Assembly (NCBI GenBank): GCA_025936205.1
Contig: JAICTU010000149.1
Coordinates: 1 to 18,036 of the forward strand
From: Polyangiaceae bacterium
GTDB lineage: Bacteria; Myxococcota; Polyangia; Polyangiales; Polyangiaceae
Length of the DNA: 18,036 nt
Direction of reading: 5' to 3'
The notes under the pieces were generated by a model. That model saw only the letters and a list, made by a program, of their open reading frames with translations. It was not told where the DNA came from and made no database searches. Within the stretch, counting starts at the first letter, position 1; the number at the start of each line of letters is the position of its first letter. Positions 9,398-16,427 of the stretch are shown here, in pieces. Both the position numbers and the translations under genes were made by a program.

Positions 9398-9437
9398 GCT
9401 ACACCTGACGAGTTGAAGGTTTCATGCCCCCGAGCCG

Positions 9438-11723
9438 CTAGAGCGCACTCGGGAACAGCAAAGGCGCAATTGCTAGCGCCGAGACCACGGTGGCCTTCAG
9501 CCCGAGTAGGGCAGCGGGGCCCACCGAATGCCCCACGAATTCGCGCGCAACCTCTGCGCTGAAGCTGGCCACGCCGAAGCTCGCGACGTTGAAGACAGCC
9601 CCCGCGGGCGCGACCTCGGGTGGCGCCTGAGTGGGCTCCGACGCCGAGCCTGGGCCCGAGTCGGGCCGGCGGCGCGCGACCCCGAGCGCCGTGAGCGCTC
9701 CCTGTGCTGCGAGGGCGGCGGAGCCACCCGTGAGCACCGCGATCGACGCCAGGGCCATCAACCCATGGGCCGCGTAGCGGCCTCCGCCGGCACCATAGAC
9801 GAGGCGCATCAGTACGCCCAGCACCATGGGGGCGAGCAGCGCCGCGGCTGCGAGCGGCAGGAGCGTATCCTTCGCCGCGCTTGCCGCTCGCTGCACGCTG
9901 CCCCGATAGCTGGGCAATCGGGCTGAGAGCTGTTCGTGCGCAAGGGCCACTTCCGACTCCGGAGTGGACAGCGCCGGGGCGCGCTCTTTCGCCAGCTCTC
10001 CGTCCAGAGCGCTGGCGGCCCGGCTGCTGTTATCGAGCACGCCGCCGACATAGAAGAATAGACTGAAGATCCCCAGGAGCCCTCCCACTATCACGATCGG
10101 ATGGCCCACGCCTACCAGTGGAGCGTTGCCCAGCGCTCCGGCTGTTGCATCGATGCTTCCGGACGCTCCGAGCAGCCGGGTTTCGCTGAGCGGGAGCGTG
10201 ACCGCGCCCAGCAAAGCGGCGGCGATCCCCGCGAGAATGATCTGCGTATCGCCCCAGTTGCCAATGGTTTGGCTGGTTTGCTCGAGCTCGGCGGCGCGAC
10301 CGCGAGCTGCCAGATCGTAATGCCCGCGGCGCAGCGCGCCGATGCGGCGCAGGTTGGAACCGATGCTGGCGAAGGCGCTCGAGCACAGGTGGAGCGCTGC
10401 CGAGCCGAGCATGCCCGCCACCGCCAGCAGCAATGCATAGGCCCCGCCGTGCTGGATCGTCAGCTTGGCTCCGAGCGCGTAGGCGCCGCCGAGGCCGGCG
10501 CCCACGAGCAGTAGTGGGGCCCAGGCGCGCTGCAGGCCCATCCCCAGCGCACGGGCCAGCGACGTGATCGGCTCACTGCTTTCCGCCGTGGGCGGTGCAG
10601 CCGGTGCGCGCGGCGCGAGCAGAAAGCCCTGACAGGCCAGGCTGCTGGCAATGCCGAGGGCACCCGCGCCGAAGCCCACGGCCCAGAGCGGCTCGCCCAG
10701 CAACCAGACAGCAGCGCCGAGCAGGCCCGCGGCGGCGATCGATGCCTGGCTCGCTCCAGCGCCGGAAAGAGCGCGGGCAGGGGAGCGGCCCGCCTCGAAG
10801 CGCAAGCTCCCGAGAGCGATCGCAGTCGCCAGCGAGCCGCTGGCGCGCACCAGCATTGGCAGGGCCAGCAAGGCCAGCGCCGGTCCGGCCCCGGCAGCCT
10901 GGAACAGGTTCGCCTGAAATACCGCACCGGCGAGCGCCATCAGCGCGGCATTGGCCAGCGCGAGCGCGGCGAACACGTCTGTGCTCCGGAAGACCACCCC
11001 GCCGACGTAGTTGCCCACGAGCTCGGCGATCAGAGCCGGGTTTTGCTCGTCATCGAGGGCCGCGCGGCGATCGCGAGCGCGCGCGCCGCTGCCCGCGACG
11101 CTGGCGGCCGTCTGAAAGCCGCTGCCACCGATCTGAAAGATGACTGCGGCGCACGTCGCGCCGAGCGCGCAAAGCGGCACGCTGCGCGCGGCCTCGAGCA
11201 GTGCAGCGCCGGGCTCGAGCCGAGCCACCCAGACCAAGTACTGGCTGTGCGCGACGAAGAATCCCCACGGCAGCAGCATGCTCGCCGCGTCTGCCAGCAG
11301 TGCGGCCAGCGCCGCTCCGCGCAGGACCGCGCCGCTCGCAGCCTCCGGCTCGTCACGCAGCTCCGCCAGAGCCCGAGCCGTCGCCCGCGATGCTGCCCAG
11401 TGCGTCGCCCGAGCAACGCCCGCACCGCCTGCGGCCCCGAGCAACAGAGCCGTGATGCTGATCGCGATGCGGGCGCCGGTGTCCGCCGCGCGGGCATGCC
11501 ACAAGCCGATCGGAACGCTGAGCGCCACGCCGACCGCGAGCGACAATAACCCGAGCAGCCGCGTCTCCTGCCACAAGAAGTCGGCGCAAGCACGGTCCAC
11601 CGCGGCGAGCAGCCGATCGAGCTCGCGGTGATTCGCCGCGCTCCCCATCAGCGCGCGCGCGTGGGAGACCACGACGATCACGCCACACGCACACAGGAGG
11701 AAAACGAGAACCAGCTCACTCAC
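9438..11723 (-). CDS. Degenerate membrane pyrophosphatase (H+-PPase) homologue, probably catalytically inactive
   Basis: Polytopic membrane protein of about 761 residues, with the length and helix order of proton-pumping pyrophosphatases. Stretches that align by eye with the family are FQIGGSGFQT (196-205, usually FGRVGGGIYTKAADVG), DEQNPALIAELVGNYVGG (225-242, usually DDPRNPA.IADNVGDNVGD), AVAGMLGSAALHL plus IGSNLRRIGAL (usually AVGMLS..., PISDNAGGIAEM), and a C-terminal AREFVGHSVGPAALLGLKA before a final hydrophobic helix (usually VGDTVGDPFKDTSGPSLN). In each, the Asp and Lys residues that bind Mg-pyrophosphate are missing. The fold therefore seems kept but hydrolysis lost. The GTG at 11723 was chosen because it starts just before the first membrane helix, as in the family; the frame extends to an ATG at 11888, but that 55-residue tail looks non-coding. 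No clear ribosome site precedes the GTG. Function unknown. Confidence 0.8.
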   Translation of the reverse strand: MSELVLVFLLCACGVIVVVSHARALMGSAANHRELDRLLAAVDRACADFLWQETRLLGLLSLAVGVALSVPIGLWHARAADTGARIAISITALLLGAAGGAGVARATHWAASRATARALAELRDEPEAASGAVLRGAALAALLADAASMLLPWGFFVAHSQYLVWVARLEPGAALLEAARSVPLCALGATCAAVIFQIGGSGFQTAASVAGSGARARDRRAALDDEQNPALIAELVGNYVGGVVFRSTDVFAALALANAALMALAGAVFQANLFQAAGAGPALALLALPMLVRASGSLATAIALGSLRFEAGRSPARALSGAGASQASIAAAGLLGAAVWLLGEPLWAVGFGAGALGIASSLACQGFLLAPRAPAAPPTAESSEPITSLARALGMGLQRAWAPLLLVGAGLGGAYALGAKLTIQHGGAYALLLAVAGMLGSAALHLCSSAFASIGSNLRRIGALRRGHYDLAARGRAAELEQTSQTIGNWGDTQIILAGIAAALLGAVTLPLSETRLLGASGSIDATAGALGNAPLVGVGHPIVIVGGLLGIFSLFFYVGGVLDNSSRAASALDGELAKERAPALSTPESEVALAHEQLSARLPSYRGSVQRAASAAKDTLLPLAAAALLAPMVLGVLMRLVYGAGGGRYAAHGLMALASIAVLTGGSAALAAQGALTALGVARRRPDSGPGSASEPTQAPPEVAPAGAVFNVASFGVASFSAEVAREFVGHSVGPAALLGLKATVVSALAIAPLLFPSAL

Positions 11724-12074
11724 GACAGCAACACGCCATGCATTTCCAAAACTGCCCGGGCGCTCGCGCCGCCCTGTGGAGGGCCGGATGTGCTCGCGCG
11801 CGGAAAGCCCCCTGACGCTCTCGGGGTGCGGGAACTCCCGCTCATACAATCTCGGGTGGCAAAAGCGACCAGGGGAGATGCCCGTCACCCCCTCCTCGAA
11901 CCCCTGTCAAACCTCGACGACTCGACGCCGCCCCCAAGAGCGGATCCTTCGAGTCCAACACGAAGCACCGCCGACGCGCCACCGCCGACAGAAGCCTCTC
12001 TTCAGAGCATCGTCCTAGGACGCAGCGGCCTGGGCGCCACTACTGCGGCCCCGATAGCCGCCGGCCCACATCTC

Positions 12075-12109
12075 ACCGGACAGCATTACCGGACACTTAT
12101 AACCGGATA
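12075..12109 (-). promoter_or_regulatory. Three TCCGGT direct repeats around a TATAAG box (possible promoter/operator)
   Basis: Read on the plus strand, ACCGGACA occurs at 12075-12082 and 12088-12095, and ACCGGATA at 12102-12109, spaced 13 and 14 bp. On the minus strand these are TGTCCGGT, TGTCCGGT and TATCCGGT. A TATAAG hexamer (12101-12096, 5 of 6 to the -10 consensus) sits between two copies. A -35 is weak (TTGGGT, 15-bp spacing). The site faces the pyrophosphatase-like and helicase genes, about 370 bp upstream. The repeats are seen directly; a binding protein and promoter activity are inferred. Confidence 0.35.
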
Positions 12110-12137
12110 AAGCCACACCCAACCACTCGACCGCAAG

Positions 12138-12167
12138 CGTCGCCGTTCGTATTTGAACGGTGCGACG
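12138..12167. repeat. Bulged inverted repeat (stable hairpin)
   Basis: CGTCG-CCGTTC (12138-12148) pairs with GAACGG (12155-12160) and, after a 2-nt bulge, CGACG (12163-12167): 11 pairs around a 6-nt AT-rich loop. No T-run follows on either strand, so it is not a standard intrinsic terminator. It lies about 185 bp past the end of the leftward exbD pair and could stabilise that transcript's 3' end. Confidence 0.45.
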
Positions 12168-12352
12168 TGAAGCGCGAAGTTCAGTTGTGAGCACGGCTCG
12201 TAACACGACCCAGTAGAGGCCGGCAAGGTACAAACGACCTGCCGACCGCGCCGGAAACGTGGGGTGAAACACGCCGGGTATGCTAATTGGCCTGTTGGCC
12301 GGTAACGCTTGCGCGATCGGTCCAGTGCGCAGGCCCGGGCGCTCCGGCGGCG

Positions 12353-12949
12353 CTACTTCGCCTGCATCACCATCAGGTGATACTTGCCAAACTCGTTCTG
12401 CCCGAGCGTGAACAGAACCTCCACGAACAGCCGGTAGGGCGTCGTGTTGTCCGCGATGATGATGGCCTCGGAGCTATTGGGGTCGAGCCCCTTCGCTTCG
12501 CGCAGCGCGCGGTCCAGCTTGCGAGCAGCCTGCAGCGCGTTGCCGAGGGGCACGATGTACAGCGAGTTGGCGCCGCGCTTGAAACGCGCTTCCACGCCGT
12601 TCTGCGCGAGTGATTGGCTATTCGGCAGGTCGAGGACCTTGTCATCCCCGACCAGGACCTGCGTCTTGGAGATCGTGACGCGTACGCCTTCCTGTGCGGG
12701 CTGCGTCTGGATGATGCTCTTGGGCAGCATCAGGTCCTTGCTCTGAGGGACCGTGGCGCTCGACTCACCCAGTGTCTTGAGCAAGAACACCAGGATGATG
12801 GTCATGATGTCGAGCATGGCCGTGATGTTGAGGAAGTTGACGTCGTGTCCGCCCGAGTTCCGGCGGATCGCTTTGCGCAACTCGGCCTTGTATCTGACGG
12901 TCGAAGCCCTCGACTGCGGCGCTATCGGTATCACTACTCCGTTCGACAT
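12353..12949 (-). CDS. ExbD/TolR-family biopolymer transport protein (leftward module, second copy)
   Basis: Bitopic ExbD/TolR-type stator subunit, 198 residues, that with an ExbB/TolQ-type channel harvests the proton gradient to drive a periplasmic or surface process. A basic cytoplasmic N-terminus of about 37 residues precedes one membrane helix, FLNITAMLDIMTIILVFLL (39-57), with D47 at the place of the essential protonatable aspartate. The periplasmic part has the usual ExbD shape, with VRVTISKTQVLVGDDKVLDL and a C-terminal EAIIIADNTTPYRLFVEVL segment. The ATG at 12949 is preceded by AGGA seven bases upstream, and the gene starts 15 bp after the first exbD copy ends. By layout it would match AglQ or AglS of the Myxococcus gliding motor, but sequence seen here cannot settle which partner or process it serves. 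Confidence 0.88.
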   Translation of the reverse strand: MSNGVVIPIAPQSRASTVRYKAELRKAIRRNSGGHDVNFLNITAMLDIMTIILVFLLKTLGESSATVPQSKDLMLPKSIIQTQPAQEGVRVTISKTQVLVGDDKVLDLPNSQSLAQNGVEARFKRGANSLYIVPLGNALQAARKLDRALREAKGLDPNSSEAIIIADNTTPYRLFVEVLFTLGQNEFGKYHLMVMQAK

Positions 12950-12964
12950 TCGCTCGTCCTGACC

Positions 12965-13525
12965 TCAGCGCGCGACCTGGAAGTTCACGTCTGGAAATAG
13001 CGGTTCACCCTTGGGAGTGGCCCGCACCGCGTCGATCGTGCTCACCAGGGTCTGGTAGTCGATGCCGGGGTTGGCGCTCATGAAGACCTGCGTCTCCTCG
13101 CCAAATTCCGGCGATGCCTTCTTGAGGCTGCCCGCGCAAGCATTCAAGGCGTCGAAGTCGTAGCTGTCCCCGTGCCGGGGGATCGCGATGCCCGGACCGG
13201 CGCCCCGGCAGCCCGGAGCTACGTTGCCCGCGGACGTCTTGATCGCATGACCCTCGCTGGTGATGAGCACCGAGAGATTCAACGTCTCTTTCTTGTGATC
13301 GGCGCGCACGCCGCCCGTCGGACTGGCGGGCGGCGTCGTCTCGATCGTCGCCGTGAACGTGACGGCCACGGTCGAGAGCACGAAGATCAGAATGTTTACG
13401 ACGATGTCGAGAAAGGGAACGATGTTGAGCTCGCCGCCCTCTTCGTCGGGCGACAGCTCCTTGGGCTGGCTCAGTCGTCGAATCTTGCTGCGCTGCGAAG
13501 CGCTCAGCTTTCCTTCGTCCGCCAT
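12965..13525 (-). CDS. ExbD/TolR-family biopolymer transport protein (leftward module, first copy)
   Basis: Second ExbD/TolR-type subunit of the leftward module, 186 residues. A charged N-terminus (about 1-31) leads into one membrane helix, LNIVPFLDIVVNILIFVLST (33-52), with D40 in the position of the conserved proton-binding aspartate. The periplasmic domain ends FMSANPGIDYQTLVSTIDAVR, a typical ExbD end. Two cysteines, C106 and C130, flank a Gly-rich insertion (CRGAGPGIAIPRHGD) and could form a disulfide in the periplasm; none of the other three ExbD copies here was seen to have this insertion. The gene starts 56 bp after the exbB-type gene and is followed 15 bp later by the second exbD copy, so the three form one transcription unit. 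The ATG at 13525 follows an AGG at somewhat long spacing. Confidence 0.88.
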   Translation of the reverse strand: MADEGKLSASQRSKIRRLSQPKELSPDEEGGELNIVPFLDIVVNILIFVLSTVAVTFTATIETTPPASPTGGVRADHKKETLNLSVLITSEGHAIKTSAGNVAPGCRGAGPGIAIPRHGDSYDFDALNACAGSLKKASPEFGEETQVFMSANPGIDYQTLVSTIDAVRATPKGEPLFPDVNFQVAR

Positions 13526-13581
13526 GCGCGATCAACCTGGCTGGTAACTAGCGATGCGAAAAATGAGCACCGGGGCGGCGC

Positions 13582-14247
13582 TCAGCGCTGCTGCAGCGTC
13601 AGCAGGTTGAAGGTTTTCTCCATCGTCGCCTCGAGGTCGTGCTGGATGTTCTTGGCGCGCGTGTGCAGCACGATGTGGGTGATCATGCAGAACACGGCGA
13701 TGCCGAGCCCGAGCGCGGTGTTGTACATGGCCTCCGCGATGCCGTTGGAGAGCATGCGCTGCTTGTCCGCCTGCGAGAGGCCCGCAGCAGAGATGGCGCC
13801 GAACGTGGCGATCAGACCGCTCACCGTTCCCAGCAGACCGATCAGAGTGGAGATGTTGGCCAGTGACCAGAGCGCACCGACGCGCTTTTCGGCCTGAGGC
13901 TTCAGCTCGCCGAGCTTCTCGCTGAGCGCCGCGTCGATCTCGTCCGGGCCCTTGTTGGACTGCGTCAGGCCGGCGCGGACCAGCTGCAACATCGGGTAAT
14001 CCTCGGCCTCGCACAGCTTGATGGCGCGGTCGATGTTGCCGGCCGTCACCAGCTTCTTGATCTGCGCGAAAAACTCCTTCGAGTTGACGCGATAGCGGGT
14101 CAGCTGAAAGACGAAGCGATCGACCACGATCGTGAGCACGATGGCCGAACAGCACAGGTTCAGGACCATGAAGGTCGGATTGTGCTTGAAGGCTTCGATC
14201 AGCTGACCATTGCCCCCGCCCTCGGCCGCAAAAAGCAGAAGATTCAT
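13582..14247 (-). CDS. TolQ/ExbB/MotA-family proton channel protein (leftward module)
   Basis: TolQ/ExbB-type inner-membrane protein that forms the pentameric core of a proton-driven motor with ExbD/TolR subunits. At 221 residues it has three membrane segments: about 26-48, 125-150 and 173-194. The family core is clear (ISTLIGLLGTVSGLIATFGA, 132-151; EAMYNTALGLGIAVF, 172-186), with T141 and T177 in the places of the channel-lining threonines of ExbB. The ATG at 14247 was chosen over the longer frame to 14481: family members start just before the first helix, a purine-rich AGAGGAAAGGGA lies just upstream, and the extra 78 residues look untranslated. It leads a three-gene unit with two exbD-type genes. 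The layout resembles aglR-aglQ-aglS; a Tol-Pal or TonB role is the alternative, but no tolA, tolB, pal or tonB is nearby. Confidence 0.9.
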   Translation of the reverse strand: MNLLLFAAEGGGNGQLIEAFKHNPTFMVLNLCCSAIVLTIVVDRFVFQLTRYRVNSKEFFAQIKKLVTAGNIDRAIKLCEAEDYPMLQLVRAGLTQSNKGPDEIDAALSEKLGELKPQAEKRVGALWSLANISTLIGLLGTVSGLIATFGAISAAGLSQADKQRMLSNGIAEAMYNTALGLGIAVFCMITHIVLHTRAKNIQHDLEATMEKTFNLLTLQQR

Positions 14248-14345
14248 CGCTCGACGTCCCTTTCCTCTGGCCTTGCTTCGGCCTTTTCTCTCGCTACTCG
14301 TTCTTGGGCCACGGATCCTCCAGCTGCTGTCTTCCAGTCGCGCTT

Positions 14346-14369
14346 CTGATGGCAGAGCTGATGGCAGAG
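14346..14369. repeat. Perfect 12-bp tandem duplication in the leader of the leftward exbB gene
   Basis: CTGATGGCAGAG occurs twice back to back, 14346-14357 and 14358-14369. It sits about 100 bp before the leftward exbB start and about 40 bp inside the transcript predicted from the candidate promoter. It could be a regulator or RNA-binding site or a chance slippage event. Confidence 0.6.
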
Positions 14370-14406
14370 CGGTCCAGCGAGAGCGCGTGGTCTGATCATT
14401 CAACAA

Positions 14407-14437
14407 ACTATGACGATCGCCAAATGGGCAGTGTAAA
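14407..14437 (-). promoter_or_regulatory. Candidate sigma-70-type promoter for the leftward ExbB-ExbD-ExbD module
   Basis: On the minus strand TTTACA (14437-14432, 5 of 6 to the -35 consensus) is followed after 19 bp by CATAGT (14412-14407, 4 of 6 to the -10). The patch is AT-rich in a GC-rich background and lies upstream of the exbB-type start, giving a leader of roughly 150 nt. The 19-bp spacing is longer than ideal, so this is a guess from pattern only. Confidence 0.3.
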
Positions 14438-14549
14438 TTGGCCCGCCGGGCGCTGACACCAGGCGAGTGGTTCCATACCATTCTGCCCGCTTTGCGGGGA
14501 GACCCCGCGCCCCGAGCACCGCCGTCGTCCGTAGCCTGCTGCGCAGAGC

Positions 14550-14569
14550 GGCGCGAGCTGCCTCGCGCC
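14550..14569. repeat. Perfect 8-bp GC hairpin
   Basis: GGCGCGAG (14550-14557) and CTCGCGCC (14562-14569) flank the 4-nt loop CTGC. There is no T-run on either side. It lies in the gene-free divergent spacer, upstream of the candidate leftward promoter, and is not explained by any gene. Confidence 0.5.
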
Positions 14570-15531
14570 TGCCCAGAGCCTCACCGTTACACACTCCAGC
14601 TAGGTTCTGCAGCACGACTTGCACCTGAGACGGCATCGTCGAGCGTCGCCTTAAGGGTAGGGCAGGGGCTGCTGCTCTGCGCGGACGCCCTGCCAATCAG
14701 CGGCTGACGAAGCTCGCTGCCACGTGCACTCGAGGGGCGAGCCGCGAGCGCGTGGCCAGGGGAGGGCAGCTCGATCGCCCGGGGCGCAGCCAACATCGCG
14801 CTCGGCCGAGATGTCGGCGCGGGTGGGAGCGCGAGGGCTTGCTCAGTAAGTTGCAAGCTGGAGCATGGCCGGCGGCCTTATGGCCAGCATCGCTACTGCG
14901 CCAGGACCTCTGCGGTGGAAGCGTTCCCCGAGCCAACCTCGGGCTGTGCTCGGACCTCTCGCACTGGGAGACAGGCGAGATTCGGTGGGGTGCGTGGCGA
15001 GCTGCGGGCGGTCGTCCCGTCAATCTGCTTGACGTGCGCGGGAGCAATTGCGCAATATCCCGAGGTCGAGTGGGTCGGTGGAGCGGGCGTCTCCACGAAC
15101 CGTCGCGGTGATTCCGAGTGGTATCCCCCTGGAGTAGTTGCCGGTGTTGCCGGCGCCGAGCTGCCGGGGCGGGGTGCACCGTGGGTGGGCTCCGCGAGCT
15201 TCCACTGGTTCCGAGCGAGCATTCGACGGAGAACGCAGAGCTGTCGGCAGCGGGCCAGGCACGAGTGCGATCGAGCCGATCCGTTGCGGGCTGTGGCTCG
15301 CAGGGCTGGCGAAGCGCCGTGCCGGTTTGGTGCGCTGTAGCTGGGCAGTGCCGGGTTCTTCGGCTCTGCACGGGCACGACGCGCAGCGGCACGCGCGAGC
15401 GTGGCGCACGCGACGCGTCGACGCGCCGCTTCGCGAGCGCGCATCGATGCGGTGCAGACCGCTCGGGGCTCGAAAAAAATGCCGTCAGCGCCGGCGGCGA
15501 CGCGAGTTGGTCAGGCGCGCCGGCGCCGGAT

Positions 15532-15584
15532 GAGATAAATTGCTTTTCCACCGAGCTCGAGCGCAAGACAGAGTCACTTATCTC
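15532..15584. repeat. AT-rich inverted repeat upstream of the rightward module
   Basis: GAGATAA (15532-15538) is matched by TTATCTC (15578-15584) across 39 bp, with the palindrome CGAGCTCG roughly in between. AT-rich half-sites in such GC-rich DNA, about 185-235 bp before the rightward exbB gene, could be a two-site operator. No clear -10/-35 pair was found nearby. Confidence 0.3.
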
Positions 15585-15749
15585 CGAGCCGTGTTCTCCT
15601 GAGGTGTATCCTCGAGCCGTAGATCACCGAGTTGTGAGCTAACGCAGAGCTTTCAAGTCAATCTCGAGGTGGGTCTCGACCGCGGGCACGGCCCGTACCC
15701 GAGCAGCAAGCCCCTCGAGCGGTATGTCCCACGCAAAAGTCGCAGGAAA

Positions 15750-15764
15750 AAGGTAAGGTAAGGT
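15750..15764 (+). promoter_or_regulatory. Triple AAGGT ribosome-binding region before the rightward exbB gene
   Basis: Three AAGGT units run in tandem at 15750-15754, 15755-15759 and 15760-15764. The middle copy is 8 bases from the ATG at 15768, an ideal Shine-Dalgarno distance, and the last is 3 bases away. This fixes the start codon and suggests strong or length-tunable translation initiation. Confidence 0.65.
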
Positions 15765-15767
15765 TCG

Positions 15768-16418
15768 ATGTTTTCGACACTCTGGCATCAGTATCAACAG
15801 GGCGGTTGGGCCATGTGGCTCATCCTGTTTTGGCTCGTCTGCTCCATCGCGGTGATCGTCGAGAGAACCGTGTTCTTGTTCGGCGCCTCGATCAACAAGG
15901 ACGTGTTCGTCGCCACCATGCAGAAGTGCATCCTGGCGGGTGACGTAGCCAAGGCCGTCAAGATGTGCTCGGCCGCCAATGCGCCGCTCGCGCGCATCGT
16001 GCAGGCGGGTCTGGTGAAGGTGAATCGCCCCGATGAGGAGGTTCAGGCGGGCATGGACGAGGCGGCGCTGCGCGAGATGCCGACCATCAACCGTCGCACC
16101 GGATTCCTCGCGCTGTTCGCGAACCTGGCGATGCTGTGTGGTCTGTTCGGCACGATCGTCGGTCTGATCCGCGCGTTCGGCGCGGTCGGTGGTGAGAGCG
16201 TGGACGCGAGCCAGAAGGCGCGCATCCTCGCCGAGGGTATCTCGGAAGCCATGAACTGCACGGCGTTCGGACTGATCTCGGCGATCGTCGCGCTGATGGG
16301 CTTCGCCTTCCTCAACGGCAAGACCCAGGGCATGGAAGACGACATCAACGAGGCTTCCGTGCGCGTGCTGAACCTCGTGGTGGCGAACCGCCAGAAGGTC
16401 AATCTGCAGGGCATGTGA
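15768..16418 (+). CDS. TolQ/ExbB/MotA-family proton channel protein (rightward module)
   Basis: TolQ/ExbB-type motor core protein of 216 residues, an apparent paralogue of the leftward one. Three membrane segments are seen: about 13-38 (WAMWLILFWLVCSIAVIVER), 113-137 and 161-182. The core motifs are ANLAMLCGLFGTIVGLIRAF (118-137) and EAMNCTAFGLISAIVAL (160-176), with T129 and T165 at the channel-threonine positions. The cytoplasmic loop (about 40-110) carries KAVKMCSAANAPLARIVQAGL, typical of the family. The ATG at 15768 is set by the tandem AAGGT ribosome site. It heads a unit with two exbD-type genes, the first 264 bp downstream across a hairpin-rich spacer. It likely channels protons to power the same kind of machine as AglR in gliding myxobacteria, or an uptake or Tol-like system; the cargo is unknown. 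Confidence 0.9.
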   Translation: MFSTLWHQYQQGGWAMWLILFWLVCSIAVIVERTVFLFGASINKDVFVATMQKCILAGDVAKAVKMCSAANAPLARIVQAGLVKVNRPDEEVQAGMDEAALREMPTINRRTGFLALFANLAMLCGLFGTIVGLIRAFGAVGGESVDASQKARILAEGISEAMNCTAFGLISAIVALMGFAFLNGKTQGMEDDINEASVRVLNLVVANRQKVNLQGM

Positions 16419-16427
16419 GCCGGGTTC

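Larger units (their letters stand above)
11724..12352. other. Gene-free stretch upstream of the pyrophosphatase-like gene
   Basis: These 629 bp lie between the GTG of the pyrophosphatase-like gene and the stop of the leftward exbD pair. Short open frames here show no recognisable domain. Contents seen: three direct ACCGGA-type repeats with a TATAAG box (12075-12109), a bulged hairpin (12138-12167) and a GGCC-TGTT-GGCC repeat near 12288-12301. It probably carries the promoter and leader for the leftward genes and the 3' untranslated end of the exbD transcript. Confidence 0.6.
14248..15767. other. 1.5-kb gene-free region between the two divergent motor modules
   Basis: No frame here has a recognisable domain. 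Several long open frames exist (for example 14697-15566 minus and 14915-15340 plus), but their translations are Arg/Pro/Ser-rich. A rough hand tally of the 14915-15340 frame gives only about two-thirds GC at third positions, close to the overall composition and below the strong bias of the real genes. The stretch holds many inverted repeats: GGCGCGAG-ctgc-CTCGCGCC at 14550-14569, CCCGAG-ccaac-CTCGGG at 14927-14943, a 10-bp palindrome ATTGCGCAAT at 15047-15056 and alternative GC hairpins at 14486-14508. No tRNA or known RNA was recognised. Confidence 0.6.

Noticed and set aside
11724..11888. N-terminal extension of the pyrophosphatase-like protein to the ATG at 11888
   Set aside because: These 55 residues are charged, Pro/Arg-rich and unlike the family, which starts at its first membrane helix; the GTG at 11723 fits better.
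12015..12272. 85-codon minus-strand frame upstream of the pyrophosphatase-like gene
   Set aside because: No domain, no ribosome site, and it overlaps the promoter-like repeats and the bulged hairpin.
14248..14481. N-terminal extension of the leftward exbB-type protein
   Set aside because: It adds 78 residues before the first helix, crosses the candidate promoter and tandem repeat, and a better ribosome site precedes 14247.
15029..15058. TTGACG followed by CAATAT as a plus-strand promoter
   Set aside because: The -10 matches only three of six positions and it is over 700 bp from the nearest plus-strand gene; the overlapping palindrome is noted instead.
14697..15566. 289-codon minus-strand frame and others in the divergent spacer
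   Set aside because: Arg/Ser/Pro-rich, no hydrophobic core or motif, no plausible ribosome site. The overlapping plus frame tested by hand (14915-15340) also lacks third-position GC bias.
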